A stretch of 64,000 bases of DNA, from positions 8,538,501 to 8,602,500 of the forward strand of contig NZ_JAUSUZ010000001.1 in NCBI RefSeq assembly GCF_030813715.1, given 5' to 3'. The notes under the pieces were generated by a model that saw nothing but the letters and a program-made list of their open reading frames with translations, did not search any database and was not told the origin of the DNA. This document shows positions 8,889-17,653 of this stretch, in pieces (the stretch's first letter is position 1; every line of letters starts with the position of its first letter). A program made the translations under genes and the position numbers. This DNA comes from Catenuloplanes indicus (GTDB lineage Bacteria > Actinomycetota > Actinomycetes > Mycobacteriales > Micromonosporaceae).

Positions 8889-10217
8889 ATGACCACGACC
8901 ACACCGGGCGCGCACCGATCCGCGGACGACGAACCGTGGACGGCCACGCCGGTGCGCGTCACCGGCGGCCTGCTGCGCGGGCGCCGGGAGCGCGGCCTGA
9001 CCGTGCTGCGCGGCGTCCGGTACGCGACCGCGGCCCGCTTCGCCGCACCGGAGCCCGAGGCGCCGTGGGACGGCGAGCGGGACGCGCTCGCCGACGTGGG
9101 CGTGCCACCGCAGCCCGCGTCCCGGCCCACGTCCCCGCTCGGCGTGATCACGGTCGGCACGCTGACCGAGGACTGCCTGCGGCTCACCGTCGCCACCCCG
9201 GCCGCGGACGACCGCCGCCGCCCGGTGCTGGTTTTTCTGCACGGCGGCGGCTACCGCTCCGGCAGCGCCGCCTGGGGCCGGTACGACGTACGCCGGCTGG
9301 CCCGCGAGGGCGACACCGTGGTGGTCGGCGTCGGCAGCCGGACCGGCGCGCTCGGCTGGCTGCGCCTGCCCGGCCTCGCACCCGGCAACCTCGGGCTCGC
9401 CGACCAGGTGACCGCGCTGCGCTGGATCCGGGACAACATCGCGGGCCTGGGCGGCGACCCGGACCGCATCACGCTGGCCGGCCACTCGTCCGGCGCGCAC
9501 GCGGTCGTCTGCCTGATCGGCACGCCGGCCGCGCGCGGGCTGTTCCACCGCGCGATCGTGCAGAGCCCGCCGCTCGGCCTCGGGCTGGGCTCACCGGCCG
9601 CGTCCGCGCGCGCGTCCGCCGCGTTCCTGCGCCGGCTCGGTACCGACCCGCGCGCCGCGAGCGTCGCGGACATCGTGGCCGCGCAGGAACGCGCCGAACG
9701 TGACCTGGCCGTGCGCACGGTCGGCGGGCTGGTGCCGGCGTTCATGCCGGTCGCGGGCGCGGACCCGCTGCCCGCACCGGACGCCTGGCGTGCCGAGGCG
9801 CTGGCGAACGCCGAGAACCTCCAGATCATCGCGGGTACGGCGGAACGCGAGCTCGCCTACTTCTTCCGCAACACGCCGCTGGCCACCGTGCCGGGCCTGG
9901 AACGGACGTCGACCGCCCGCGTCTTCGCCCGCCCCACGCAGCGGTTCGCCGAGCTGATGGCCGCGGGCGGCGCTCGCGTGCACACGTACCGGATCGGCGC
10001 GCCCGGCCCCGCACTACCGCTGCGCGGCGCACACTGCGGCGAGCTGCCGTGGCTGCTCGGCACGGAGCCGGACTGGGCCGGCGCGCCGATCCTGAACGGC
10101 CGCTCCTGGCCCGAGATCGACGCGGACGGTGCCCCGATGCGCGCCGCCTGGCTGCGCTTCACCGCCACCGGCGACCCGGGCTGGCCCGCCGGCCCGGCCC
10201 ACCCGTACCGCTTCTGA
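8889..10217 (+). CDS. Type-B carboxylesterase/lipase
   Basis: A 442-residue alpha/beta hydrolase of the carboxylesterase family. The oxyanion loop is FLHGGGYRSGS (about 117-127) and the nucleophile is Ser200 in GHSSGAH, where most relatives have GESAG. GNLGLADQVTALRWIRDNI just before it is the family hallmark. A C-terminal His (GAHCGELPW) fits the triad. It hydrolyses carboxylic esters; the natural substrate is unknown. No signal peptide is seen, so it is probably cytoplasmic. It stands alone and converges with the STAND-regulator gene. Confidence 0.85.
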   Translation: MTTTTPGAHRSADDEPWTATPVRVTGGLLRGRRERGLTVLRGVRYATAARFAAPEPEAPWDGERDALADVGVPPQPASRPTSPLGVITVGTLTEDCLRLTVATPAADDRRRPVLVFLHGGGYRSGSAAWGRYDVRRLAREGDTVVVGVGSRTGALGWLRLPGLAPGNLGLADQVTALRWIRDNIAGLGGDPDRITLAGHSSGAHAVVCLIGTPAARGLFHRAIVQSPPLGLGLGSPAASARASAAFLRRLGTDPRAASVADIVAAQERAERDLAVRTVGGLVPAFMPVAGADPLPAPDAWRAEALANAENLQIIAGTAERELAYFFRNTPLATVPGLERTSTARVFARPTQRFAELMAAGGARVHTYRIGAPGPALPLRGAHCGELPWLLGTEPDWAGAPILNGRSWPEIDADGAPMRAAWLRFTATGDPGWPAGPAHPYRF

Positions 10218-10263
10218 TCCCGCGGCCGGGCTCAGGGTCCGGGCGGTCGCCGCCCGCCGCCGG

Positions 10264-12114
10264 TCAGGAGGCCTCGGCGGGTGCGGCGGTGGTGCGCCAG
10301 CGGGCCAGGTTCGCGCGTGCGGAGGCGGTGCCCGGGTGCTCGGGACCGAGCACCGCCTCGCAGTCCGCCAGCAGGGCCGCGAACGCGGCCGCCGCACCGG
10401 CGGAGTCCCCGGCCAGCCCGCGGGCGTACGCGAGGTTGCTCCGGCACGTCCACGTGTTCGCGTGGTGTGCGCCGAGCACCTGCGCCGACGCCGCGAGCAG
10501 CACCTCGTACGCCGCGATCGCGCCGTCCGCGTCACCGGACTCGCCCAGCCAGCGGGCCGCGTTCCCGCGCGCCAGCAGCGCCCGCGGGTGGTCCGCGCCG
10601 AGCAGCCGGCCGGTGTCCGCGGCCAGCCGGGCACCGGCCGCGGCCGCGCCCGCCGGGTCGCCGGACGTGCCCCGGCTGTGGCACGCGCGTGCCCGCACCG
10701 GGTGCAGCGCCACCGCGTCCCCGGCCGCGCCGAGCAGTGCGTCCACGCCGGCCCGCAGCCGTGCCGCGTAGCCGGGATCGCGCTCCTGGTCCGGCCACGC
10801 CTCCAGCGTCGCCTCCGCCGCGGCCGTGGCCGCGTCCGCCAGTTCGGCCGCGGACAGGTCGTCCAGCAGCAGCCGGCGGACCAGCGGATGCAGCGTCACC
10901 GTGGTCTCGTCCGCGACGACCAGGCCGAGCCGGTGCAGCGCGGCCAGCCCGGCGCGGACGTCGGCCGCGTCCAGCCCGCCGGCCGCGGCCGCGTGCGTGC
11001 CCAGCCAGTCCCGGGCCGTCGCGGTGAGCAGCACCGGCACCGGGATGCCGGCCGGGTCCAGCACCGCGGACAGCGCCAGCAGTGGCGTGGCCAGCCCGGC
11101 CGGTTCGGCGCGGTCCGCGGCCTCGACCGCGAGCGCCAGCGACGCCGCGACCGCCCGCTCCGGGTCGCGGTGCACGCCGGTGCCGCGCGCGGCCAGCCGG
11201 CGCCGGTACCACGAACAGGGCAGCGTCTCCTCGGCCATGACCGCACCGGCCAGCGCGACCGCGAGCGGCAGCCCGCCGAGGTCCGCCGCGACGCCGTCCG
11301 GGTCGTCGGCCAGGTCCGGGCGCCGGGCCAGCCGGGCGTGCAGGAAGTCGCGCGCCTCGGTGCGGGTGAACGCGGGCAGTGACACGTCCCGGCCCTGCAC
11401 GGCCGCGGCCGGCAGCCGGGTGGTGATCACGGTGCGCCCGCCCGGCGGGGGCAGCAGCCCTTCCAGGTCGGCCACGTCCGTGACGTCGTCCAGCACCACC
11501 AGCCAGCGGCGGCCCTCGCCGGCGAGCGCGTCCGGCAGCGGCCGGCCCAGTTCGGCGGCGGCCCGGCCGTACCCGCTGATGATCTGCTCCTGGGAACCGG
11601 CCGGGATCCAGAGCAGCAGGTCGATCTCGCGCCCCCGCCACAGCTCCTCGGCAAGGTGCACGGCCGCCTGAGTCTTGCCGGCGCCGCCCGGCCCGGTCAG
11701 CACCCAGCGGCCCGGCCGCGCCGCGATGCCGCGCACCGACGCGCGCGGCTGATGGCCGTCGGCCGGGCGGGGCACCGCGCCGATCCGGCACCGGTCCGCG
11801 TCACGGACGGCGCCGCGCTGCCGCGGGAACGCCCGTTCGTACAGCTCACGCCAGGCCGTCATGGTCAGCTCCTGCGCCGCTAGCGGCCGTTGCCGGCTGG
11901 CTGCGTAGCCGGCGCACCCGTCGATGAACGCCTCGACCGTGGCCCAGCGCATCCCGCCGGAGCCGCCGGTGACCGCGGCGAGCGCTGATCGGCTGACCCG
12001 GTGCCCCCGGCGATGCGCGTGATCCTTCAGGCTGTCGGCCTTCGGGAGTCCGGCACTGGTGTGCAGGCGGCGAAGCCGCTGCCGCAACATGTCCACCGGG
12101 CGCTCGTCGGGCAC
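10264..12114 (-). CDS. STAND NTPase (NB-ARC-like) with N-terminal HTH-like region and C-terminal TPRs
   Basis: A 616-residue protein. Residues 1-75 resemble the short helical DNA-binding region that precedes many actinomycete STAND proteins (LRQRLRRLHTSAGLPK, ending in MRWATVEAFIDGC). Walker A is GPGGAGKT (141-148) and Walker B is WLVVLDDV (204-211), followed by a TTR sensor-like motif. The C-terminal third holds TPR-like repeats (for example GADHPRALLARGNAARWLG and GPEHPGTASARANLARW). The GTG at 12114 has GAGGAGG 7 nt upstream and was chosen over the ATG at 12153. STAND proteins are signal-responsive ATPase switches; the ligand and target here are unknown. Confidence 0.8.
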   Translation of the reverse strand: MPDERPVDMLRQRLRRLHTSAGLPKADSLKDHAHRRGHRVSRSALAAVTGGSGGMRWATVEAFIDGCAGYAASRQRPLAAQELTMTAWRELYERAFPRQRGAVRDADRCRIGAVPRPADGHQPRASVRGIAARPGRWVLTGPGGAGKTQAAVHLAEELWRGREIDLLLWIPAGSQEQIISGYGRAAAELGRPLPDALAGEGRRWLVVLDDVTDVADLEGLLPPPGGRTVITTRLPAAAVQGRDVSLPAFTRTEARDFLHARLARRPDLADDPDGVAADLGGLPLAVALAGAVMAEETLPCSWYRRRLAARGTGVHRDPERAVAASLALAVEAADRAEPAGLATPLLALSAVLDPAGIPVPVLLTATARDWLGTHAAAAGGLDAADVRAGLAALHRLGLVVADETTVTLHPLVRRLLLDDLSAAELADAATAAAEATLEAWPDQERDPGYAARLRAGVDALLGAAGDAVALHPVRARACHSRGTSGDPAGAAAAGARLAADTGRLLGADHPRALLARGNAARWLGESGDADGAIAAYEVLLAASAQVLGAHHANTWTCRSNLAYARGLAGDSAGAAAAFAALLADCEAVLGPEHPGTASARANLARWRTTAAPAEAS

Positions 12115-12511
12115 CGCTCGTCCTCCTCGCCACGATCGGTTGCCGCACGTCACACAGTTCGCGCGGTCAGGCGAACACGGACGGTAGTCTCGGCTGGATT
12201 CCCGCGACGGACAGCGCGTCCGGGGGTCGCCCGATCAGGCGTCGGAGTGATCACTCAGGATCGTGGTCCGGTCGGCGGCGAGGCCGCGCGTGCACCGCGG
12301 CCCGCCGCCAGTCGGAGGTCGAACAGCCCCTTCCGGCGGAGTACGCCGCCCCGTGGCGCCCGCTCCGCCGTTTCGACCACTCAGGGCAGGTTAGTCAAAT
12401 TTGCGACGGGACCGGAACGGGTCGTTGATCCATCCCGGCTGTCCGGACGGCCCAGGCCGCTTTCCACCGTCCGGTTGACCCTGCCCCGAGGACACGGTTT
12501 CTACTGGCCCG
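12115..12511. other. 397-bp intergenic region, divergent promoters
   Basis: No credible gene lies here. A perfect 12-nt palindrome GAGTGATCACTC occupies 12245-12256, and the sequence TGATCACTCAGG there recurs inside the large hairpin at 19297-19377. A lower-GC patch (about 12388-12405) could be a promoter for the membrane protein downstream. Confidence 0.4.
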
Positions 12512-13147
12512 ATGTTGAAGGAATGGCGCCGGGACCGGGCGCTGCGGCGGGTCCGGCCCGGGAGCGGCCGCCCGCTGAAACGGTTCCGCTGGTGGCAGCC
12601 GCTGTCCCGGTCGCTGCTGTACCTGACGCTGCCGGATGCCGTCTACGCGGTCGACGTGCGGCACTGGCGGTCCGACGACGACGGCTACGCCAAGGTCTAC
12701 CTCTACCGGGACGGCCTGCAGCTCGCCGAGTCGCGGGTGCCCGCGATCCTCCCGGTCCCCGGCGGCGTGATCGAGGTGGACGTGTCCGGCTTCGGGCTCC
12801 GGCGCTGCCACTACGTCACCGACGCGGGTGCCGAGTTCCAGCTGGTCCCGGACCCGCGCTCGGCCGAGGGCCGCCGGGCGCGATTCGCGCGGCGGCACCC
12901 GGTGCTCAGCCGCGGCCTCGGCGCGATCTCGCTGGTCCTGCTGATCGTGTCGCTCGGCCTCACGCTGCCGCAGCTGGCCGAGCCGATCCTGCGCGTGCCG
13001 CCGCTGGAGGACCGGTTCGGGACGTACACCTCGCCGATCGACCTACCGGTGTGGCTCAACGTCGCGCTCGGCGTGGCGGTCGTGCTGGCCAGCACCGAAC
13101 GAGCGCTCCGTCTCCGGTACAGCTGGCTGGACGCGGCCGCGAACTGA
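12512..13147 (+). CDS. Predicted membrane protein of unknown function
   Basis: A 211-residue protein I do not recognise. It begins with a basic stretch (KEWRRDRALRRVRPG) and a soluble beta-rich region. Two hydrophobic segments follow: about 131-151 (RGLGAISLVLLIVSLGL) and about 178-195 (VWLNVALGVAVVLAS), with a short loop between. It starts about 400 bp from the divergent STAND gene and is followed by a secreted protein on the same strand. No conserved catalytic motif is visible. Confidence 0.6.
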   Translation: MLKEWRRDRALRRVRPGSGRPLKRFRWWQPLSRSLLYLTLPDAVYAVDVRHWRSDDDGYAKVYLYRDGLQLAESRVPAILPVPGGVIEVDVSGFGLRRCHYVTDAGAEFQLVPDPRSAEGRRARFARRHPVLSRGLGAISLVLLIVSLGLTLPQLAEPILRVPPLEDRFGTYTSPIDLPVWLNVALGVAVVLASTERALRLRYSWLDAAAN

Positions 13148-13249
13148 CGCCGTCCTCAGCTTCGCGCGAGGAAATCCTCAGGTCCACGCGGCAACGGCCG
13201 AAGCGGCGGTCCCCGGGTTCGTCGGAAGAACGTCATGAGGAGACCGTCC

Positions 13250-13738
13250 ATGCGCAGAGCCGCATCCGCCGCCATCGCCGCCGTGCTCGCCGGAGGGCTG
13301 CTGACCGTGCCGGCCTCCGCCGCCCAGGCACGCAAGGGCGGTGACCGTACGCCGCCCCGGCTGACCGTCACGTCGTACGCGATGGAGAACAGCACGCTCA
13401 CGGTGTCGGTCAGCGCGTCCGACTCCTCCGGCGTGCGGGGCGTGTCGCTGCTGGTCCGCGGCAAGGTCGTCGCGACCGACACCACCGCGCCGTACCAGCT
13501 GACCGCCGACCTGTCCGCCTACAGCGGCGGCGAGGTCCGGTGGAAGGTCCGCGCAGTCGACCGCCGCGGCAACGACCGCACCAGCGAGGACCGCAAGTCC
13601 CGGGTCAAGCCGCGCCCGGAGCGCCCGCGGCCGCGCCCGACCCCGTCGGTGTCTCCGTCGGTGTCTCCGTCCGTGTCTCCGTCCGTGTCGCCGGCCCCGA
13701 CCGAGACGGTCGAGCCGGCCCCGACCGAGACGGACTGA
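13250..13738 (+). CDS. Secreted Ig-like-domain protein with Ser/Pro tail
   Basis: A 162-residue protein with a clear Sec signal peptide (basic RRAAS start, hydrophobic AAIAAVLAGGLLTV, cleavage near ASAAQA). The middle is one beta-sandwich domain (TPPRLTVTSYAMENSTLTVS through VRWKVRAVDRRGN), as in Ig-like domains attached to secreted actinomycete proteins. The tail has four PSVS repeats and two APTET repeats, a flexible low-complexity linker without anchor. ATG 13250 was chosen because GAGGAGA lies 6 nt upstream; ATG 13235 is an alternative. Function unknown; perhaps an envelope-associated protein. Confidence 0.68.
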   Translation: MRRAASAAIAAVLAGGLLTVPASAAQARKGGDRTPPRLTVTSYAMENSTLTVSVSASDSSGVRGVSLLVRGKVVATDTTAPYQLTADLSAYSGGEVRWKVRAVDRRGNDRTSEDRKSRVKPRPERPRPRPTPSVSPSVSPSVSPSVSPAPTETVEPAPTETD

Positions 13739-13756
13739 CCCCGCCGCACCGGACGG

Positions 13757-13790
13757 CCGGCACCGCAGCCACGCGCGGCTGCGGTGCCGG
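13757..13790 (+). terminator. Perfect 14-bp stem terminator
   Basis: Arms 13757-13770 and 13777-13790 are perfect inverted repeats around a 6-nt loop, 18 nt after the secreted-protein stop codon. Confidence 0.75.
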
Positions 13791-13878
13791 TCCTGCCACG
13801 GGCGGCCGGGCCGGCCTCGCCTCGGACGGCCGGCTCGCCTTGCCTCAGGCGGATGGACCGGCTGCCGATAGAGCCGGG

Positions 13879-15153
13879 GTGAGCGCCATATCGGGCACCC
13901 CCTCCCTCCCGGTCGCCGGCACCGGCGCCGGCCCGGATCTCGCCGGCCTGCTGCGGGACGGCGGCCTGCACACCGTCTTCCAGCCGTTCATCGATCTGGA
14001 CTCCGGTGCCGTCACCGCCTACGAGTCGTTGCTGCGCGGCCCCGTGGCGACCCGGTGGGCCTCGCCGATGGCGCTGCTCGACGCCGCGCGGTCCACCGGC
14101 CGCCTCGCCGACCTGGAACACGCCTCGCTGCGCGCGTCGCTGGCCGGTGCGGCCGCGTCGTCGGACGGCCAGGCCGTGACGCTGTTCGTCAACCTCGAGC
14201 CGCGCACGCTCACCGACCACCTGGACGTCGTCCTGGACGCGCTCGCCGCCCGCGCCGAGCACGTCCAGGTGGTCGTCGAGATCACCGAGCGGGCGCTGGC
14301 CGCCGACCTCGCCGGTGTGCTGGCCGGCGCGGAACGGCTGCGCGCCGCCGGATGCGCCGTCGCGCTGGACGACGTCGGCGCGGAACCGGCGTCGCTCGCC
14401 TTCATCCCGCTGCTGCGCCCCGAGGTGGTCAAGCTGGACCTGCGCCTGCTGCGCACGGTCAAGGACCCGGCCACGGTGACCGTGGCCGGTGCGGTTCAGG
14501 CGTACGCGGAGCAGAGCGGTGCCGAGGTCGTCGCCGAGGGCATCGAGACGCCGGAGGACCTGACCCGCGCGCTGGTGCTCGGCGCCACGCTGGGTCAGGG
14601 ATGGCTGTGGGGCCGCGGCGACCGCGGCATGTCGCGGACCACGTTCGCGCCGGAGCGGTTCACCGCCCGCTCGATCGGGCCGGCGTTGCGGGCCACCCCG
14701 TACGAGCTGATCGGTTACCGGCGGCGGGTCCGGCGCGCGCCCAAGCATCTGCTCATCCCGCTGTCGAAGACGCTGGAGACGACGGCCCGGCAGGCCGCGG
14801 TGCCGCCGATCGTGCTGGCCGCGTTCGAGCACGCCCGGTTCTTCCGCCCGTCGACGATGCGTGACTTCACCGGGCTCGCGGCCACGCTGCCGTTCGTCGC
14901 CGCGTTCGGTGTGGACATGCCGGCCCGTCCGGCGCCCGGCGTGCGCGGTGTCGCGCTGTCGCCGGCGGACCCGCTGTCCAGCGAGTGGACCGTGGTGGTG
15001 CTGGGCGCGCACACCTGCGGCGCCCTGATGGCCCGCGACCTCGGTGACGACGGCCCGGACGGCGACCGCGAGTTCGAGTTCGTGGTCAGCTACGACCGCG
15101 CGCTGGTCACCGCGGCAGCGCACTCGCTGGCCGGGCGCCTCACCGCGGACTGA
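13879..15153 (+). CDS. EAL-DICT protein (cyclic-di-GMP phosphodiesterase family)
   Basis: A 424-residue protein. Residues about 20-245 form an EAL domain: YESLLRG in the signature position, NLEPR, the Glu of VVEITERA, LDDVGAEPAS in place of the usual DDFGTGYSS loop, VKLDLRLL and AEGIETPEDL, then LGQGWLWG. The metal and substrate residues (E, N, E, DD, K, E, Q) all appear to be present, so it may hydrolyse c-di-GMP, although the altered loop 6 could affect dimer control. Residues about 270-420 form a DICT sensory domain (TPYELIGYRRR onward). GTG 13879 was chosen because the ORF further upstream overlaps the terminator hairpin and reads as noise. Confidence 0.8.
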   Translation: MSAISGTPSLPVAGTGAGPDLAGLLRDGGLHTVFQPFIDLDSGAVTAYESLLRGPVATRWASPMALLDAARSTGRLADLEHASLRASLAGAAASSDGQAVTLFVNLEPRTLTDHLDVVLDALAARAEHVQVVVEITERALAADLAGVLAGAERLRAAGCAVALDDVGAEPASLAFIPLLRPEVVKLDLRLLRTVKDPATVTVAGAVQAYAEQSGAEVVAEGIETPEDLTRALVLGATLGQGWLWGRGDRGMSRTTFAPERFTARSIGPALRATPYELIGYRRRVRRAPKHLLIPLSKTLETTARQAAVPPIVLAAFEHARFFRPSTMRDFTGLAATLPFVAAFGVDMPARPAPGVRGVALSPADPLSSEWTVVVLGAHTCGALMARDLGDDGPDGDREFEFVVSYDRALVTAAAHSLAGRLTAD

Positions 15154-15222
15154 GTGCCGCGCGCTCCGGCGTACCCGGCAGAATGGTGGGCCGGAGTGCG
15201 GTAGGGATCGGCCGGAGGCGGC

Positions 15223-16422
15223 ATGAGCAGCTTGGAAGTGGTGCGGCAGCTGCTGCACCAGTCACATCGTGCCCGGCCGGAGGACCTGCCGGGGATGGTG
15301 ATGGCCGCCGCCGTCCAGCTGGACGCCACCGCCCTGATCATCTACCTGGTCGATCACCAGCAGCGGCACCTCACTCCGCTGCTGGGCCCCGGCACACCGG
15401 CCCGTGAGCCGCTGCTGGTCGACGGGACGCTGGCCGGCCGCGCGTACAGCTACACGGACACCATCACGGTGGACGGCGACGACCGGGTAAGGGCCTGGGT
15501 GCCGGTGCTGGACGGCGCCGAGCGCCTCGGCGTACTCGAGGTGGTCGCGGACGCGCCGCTGACCGCGCAGGCGGTCGAGGACTGCAAGGCGGTCGCCTCG
15601 CTGCTCGGCGAGATCGTCGAGACCCGGAGCCTTTACACCGACACCGTCGAGCGGGTACGCCGCCGCGAGCCGATGCGGCTGCCGGCCGAGATCCTGCGCG
15701 CCCAGCTGCCGCCGCTGACGTTCGCCACCGACCGGCTGGTGGTCAGCGGCATCCTGGAGCCCTGCTACGACGTGGCCGGGGACGCGTTCGACTACGCGGT
15801 CAACGGCGACATCGCGCACCTGGCGCTGTTCGACGCGGCCGGGCACGGCTCGTCCGGCGGGACCCGCGCGGTCATGCTGGCCACGATGGCGCTCGGCGCG
15901 TACCGCAACGCCCGCCGTTCCGGCCTGGACCTGATCGGCACCTACCATCACATCGACGGCGCGGTCCGCGCCTACGACCGGGCCGGGATGATCACTGCGG
16001 TGCTCGCCGAGCTGGATCAGCGGACCGGCGTGCTGAAGGTCATCTCCGCGGGTCATCCGAGCGGCATCGTGCTGCGCGGCGGCAAGGTCGTCAAGGTGCT
16101 GCCGACACCGACCGCGCTGCCGGTACCGCTCGGTGACCTGCGCGCCCCGGTCGTGGTCGAGGAGATGCTGGAGCCCGGCGACCAGCTGCTGCTCTACACG
16201 GACGGCATCACCGAGGCCAGGTCCCGCGACGGCGACCTGTTCGGCGTGGACCGGCTGATCGACTTCGCGGTCAAGGCGGTCGCGGACCGGCTGCCGCCGC
16301 CGGAGACCGCGCGCCGCCTGGTCCACGCGATCCTCGCCCACCAGGACGACACGCTCCAGGACGACGCCACCGTCCTGCTGGCCGAGTGGCGCGACACCCC
16401 GCCGACCGACCTGCAACCCTGA
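15223..16422 (+). CDS. GAF-like / SpoIIE-type PP2C serine phosphatase
   Basis: A 399-residue protein. The N-terminal about 130 residues form a GAF-like sensor. Residues about 150-390 are an RsbU/SpoIIE PP2C domain with metal-binding motifs DVAGDAFDYA, FDAAGHGSSGG, the SAGHPSG strand, LLLYTDGITEAR and DDATVLLAEW. Such phosphatases dephosphorylate anti-anti-sigma factors in stress or developmental partner switches. No sigma regulator lies alongside, so the target is elsewhere. It is preceded at 70 nt by the EAL-DICT gene on the same strand, so the two may be co-transcribed signalling genes. Confidence 0.85.
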   Translation: MSSLEVVRQLLHQSHRARPEDLPGMVMAAAVQLDATALIIYLVDHQQRHLTPLLGPGTPAREPLLVDGTLAGRAYSYTDTITVDGDDRVRAWVPVLDGAERLGVLEVVADAPLTAQAVEDCKAVASLLGEIVETRSLYTDTVERVRRREPMRLPAEILRAQLPPLTFATDRLVVSGILEPCYDVAGDAFDYAVNGDIAHLALFDAAGHGSSGGTRAVMLATMALGAYRNARRSGLDLIGTYHHIDGAVRAYDRAGMITAVLAELDQRTGVLKVISAGHPSGIVLRGGKVVKVLPTPTALPVPLGDLRAPVVVEEMLEPGDQLLLYTDGITEARSRDGDLFGVDRLIDFAVKAVADRLPPPETARRLVHAILAHQDDTLQDDATVLLAEWRDTPPTDLQP

Positions 16423-16432
16423 CCCGGCCGGC

Positions 16433-17446
16433 TCAGGCCGTACCGCGCCGCACCAGGTGGGTGGGGAGGACGACCGGCACCCGGTCCTGCCCGTCGATCA
16501 CCCCGAGCAGCATGCGGGTCATCTCGCCGCCCAGCGCCTGGATCGGCTGGTGCACCGTGGTCAGTGGCGGATCGGTGCGGGTCGCGATGCCCAGGTCGTC
16601 GAAGCCCACCACCGCCACCTCGGCCGGTACGGCCCGGCCGGCCGAGGCGAGCGCACGCAGCGCCCCGGCGGCCATGTTGTCGCTGGCCGCGAAGACGGCG
16701 TCGAGATCCGGGTGCCGCTCCAGCAGCGCGGTCATCGCCGCCGCGCCGCCGGCCTCGGTGAAGTCCCCCTCCGCGGTACCGTGCGGGGTGAGCCCGGCCA
16801 TGATCAGGGCTTCCCGGTAGCCGCGGTGCCGGGCCTCGGCCACCTCGGTGCCGCGCTCGCCGGTGATGGTGACGATCCGGGTGCGGCCGAGCCCGATCAG
16901 GTGCTCGGTGGCCAGCCGGGCCCCGCCGGCGTTGTCCGCGTCGACGTACCACCGGGGCCGGAAGTGCGCCGGCAGGCCGCCGTAGACGGCCGGTAGGCCG
17001 GCCTGCTGCACGATCCGGGTCAGCGGGTCGTCGCCGTGCAGCGCCATCAGCATGATGCCGTCGACGCCCCGGGTGCGCAGCAGGTACGTCAGCCGGGCCC
17101 GCCCGCGGCCCGCGCTGGCCAGGCACAGCAGCAGGTGCAGGTCGGTCTCCTCGAGCGCCGCGGACACGCCCACGATGACCTGGGCGAAGAACGGGTCGGC
17201 GAACAGCTGCGGATCGTCGTGCGAGACCGCGAGCGCGACGATCCCGGTTCGGCGGGTGGCCAGCGCGCGGGCGGTGCGGTCCGGAAGGTAGCCGAGCTCC
17301 TCGACGGCCCGCTCGACCGCGGCCCGGGTGGCGCGGCTGACGTGCGGCGCGTTGTTGATCGCCCGGGACGCCGCTGACCGGGACACACCGGCCCGCGCCG
17401 CCACCTCGTCGAGGGTGGGCTGCCGCCGGAGCGCCTCTGCCGCCAT
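16433..17446 (-). CDS. LacI-family transcriptional repressor, probable cellulase regulator
   Basis: A 337-residue LacI repressor. The N-terminal HTH is TLDEVAARAGVSRSAASRAI with hinge LGYLPDRTARALAT. The effector domain is periplasmic-binding-like (LFADPFFAQVIVGVSAALEE, AVFAASDNMAAGALRAL, VVGFDDLGIATRTDPPLTTV). It is divergent from the GH6 cellulase gene, and the intergenic region carries two palindromes with the LacI-type core GGAAGCGCTTCC. The simplest model is repression of the cellulase, and of itself, relieved by a cello-oligosaccharide, as for CebR-like regulators. The effector is inference. The nearest stop is 11 nt from the convergent phosphatase stop. Confidence 0.87.
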   Translation of the reverse strand: MAAEALRRQPTLDEVAARAGVSRSAASRAINNAPHVSRATRAAVERAVEELGYLPDRTARALATRRTGIVALAVSHDDPQLFADPFFAQVIVGVSAALEETDLHLLLCLASAGRGRARLTYLLRTRGVDGIMLMALHGDDPLTRIVQQAGLPAVYGGLPAHFRPRWYVDADNAGGARLATEHLIGLGRTRIVTITGERGTEVAEARHRGYREALIMAGLTPHGTAEGDFTEAGGAAAMTALLERHPDLDAVFAASDNMAAGALRALASAGRAVPAEVAVVGFDDLGIATRTDPPLTTVHQPIQALGGEMTRMLLGVIDGQDRVPVVLPTHLVRRGTA

Positions 17447-17523
17447 GTCGATGCCCGGCCCTTCCCACCCGCCGTGAGCGAACGCCGATCGATCATATCG
17501 ACCCGGACGGGCGCCCGGCGATC

Positions 17524-17539
17524 CCGGAAGCGCTTCCGG
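17524..17539. promoter_or_regulatory. LacI operator, distal copy
   Basis: A perfect 16-nt palindrome CCGGAAGCGCTTCCGG, 78 nt upstream of the lacI-type start and upstream of the cellulase promoter region. The core is identical to that of the site at 17612-17629. Confidence 0.75.
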
Positions 17540-17611
17540 CCCGGCGCCGCATCGGTTCGTACCATCGATGGGTTGCTCCTTGCCCCGGACGGTTTTAGAT
17601 TGATGAATATA

Positions 17612-17629
17612 ACTGGAAGCGCTTCCAGT
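17612..17629. promoter_or_regulatory. LacI operator, proximal copy
   Basis: A perfect 18-nt palindrome ACTGGAAGCGCTTCCAGT, 24 nt before the cellulase ATG and just after an AT-rich stretch (about 17590-17612) that may be its promoter. The centre-to-centre distance to the first site is about 89 nt, suited to repression by looping. Confidence 0.8.
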
Positions 17630-17653
17630 AAACCTGCCTCGGGAGAAGTGACA

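Noticed and set aside
13540-13878. Longer N terminus for the EAL-DICT protein
   Set aside because: The upstream extension overlaps the previous gene and the perfect terminator hairpin, and reads as low-complexity sequence.
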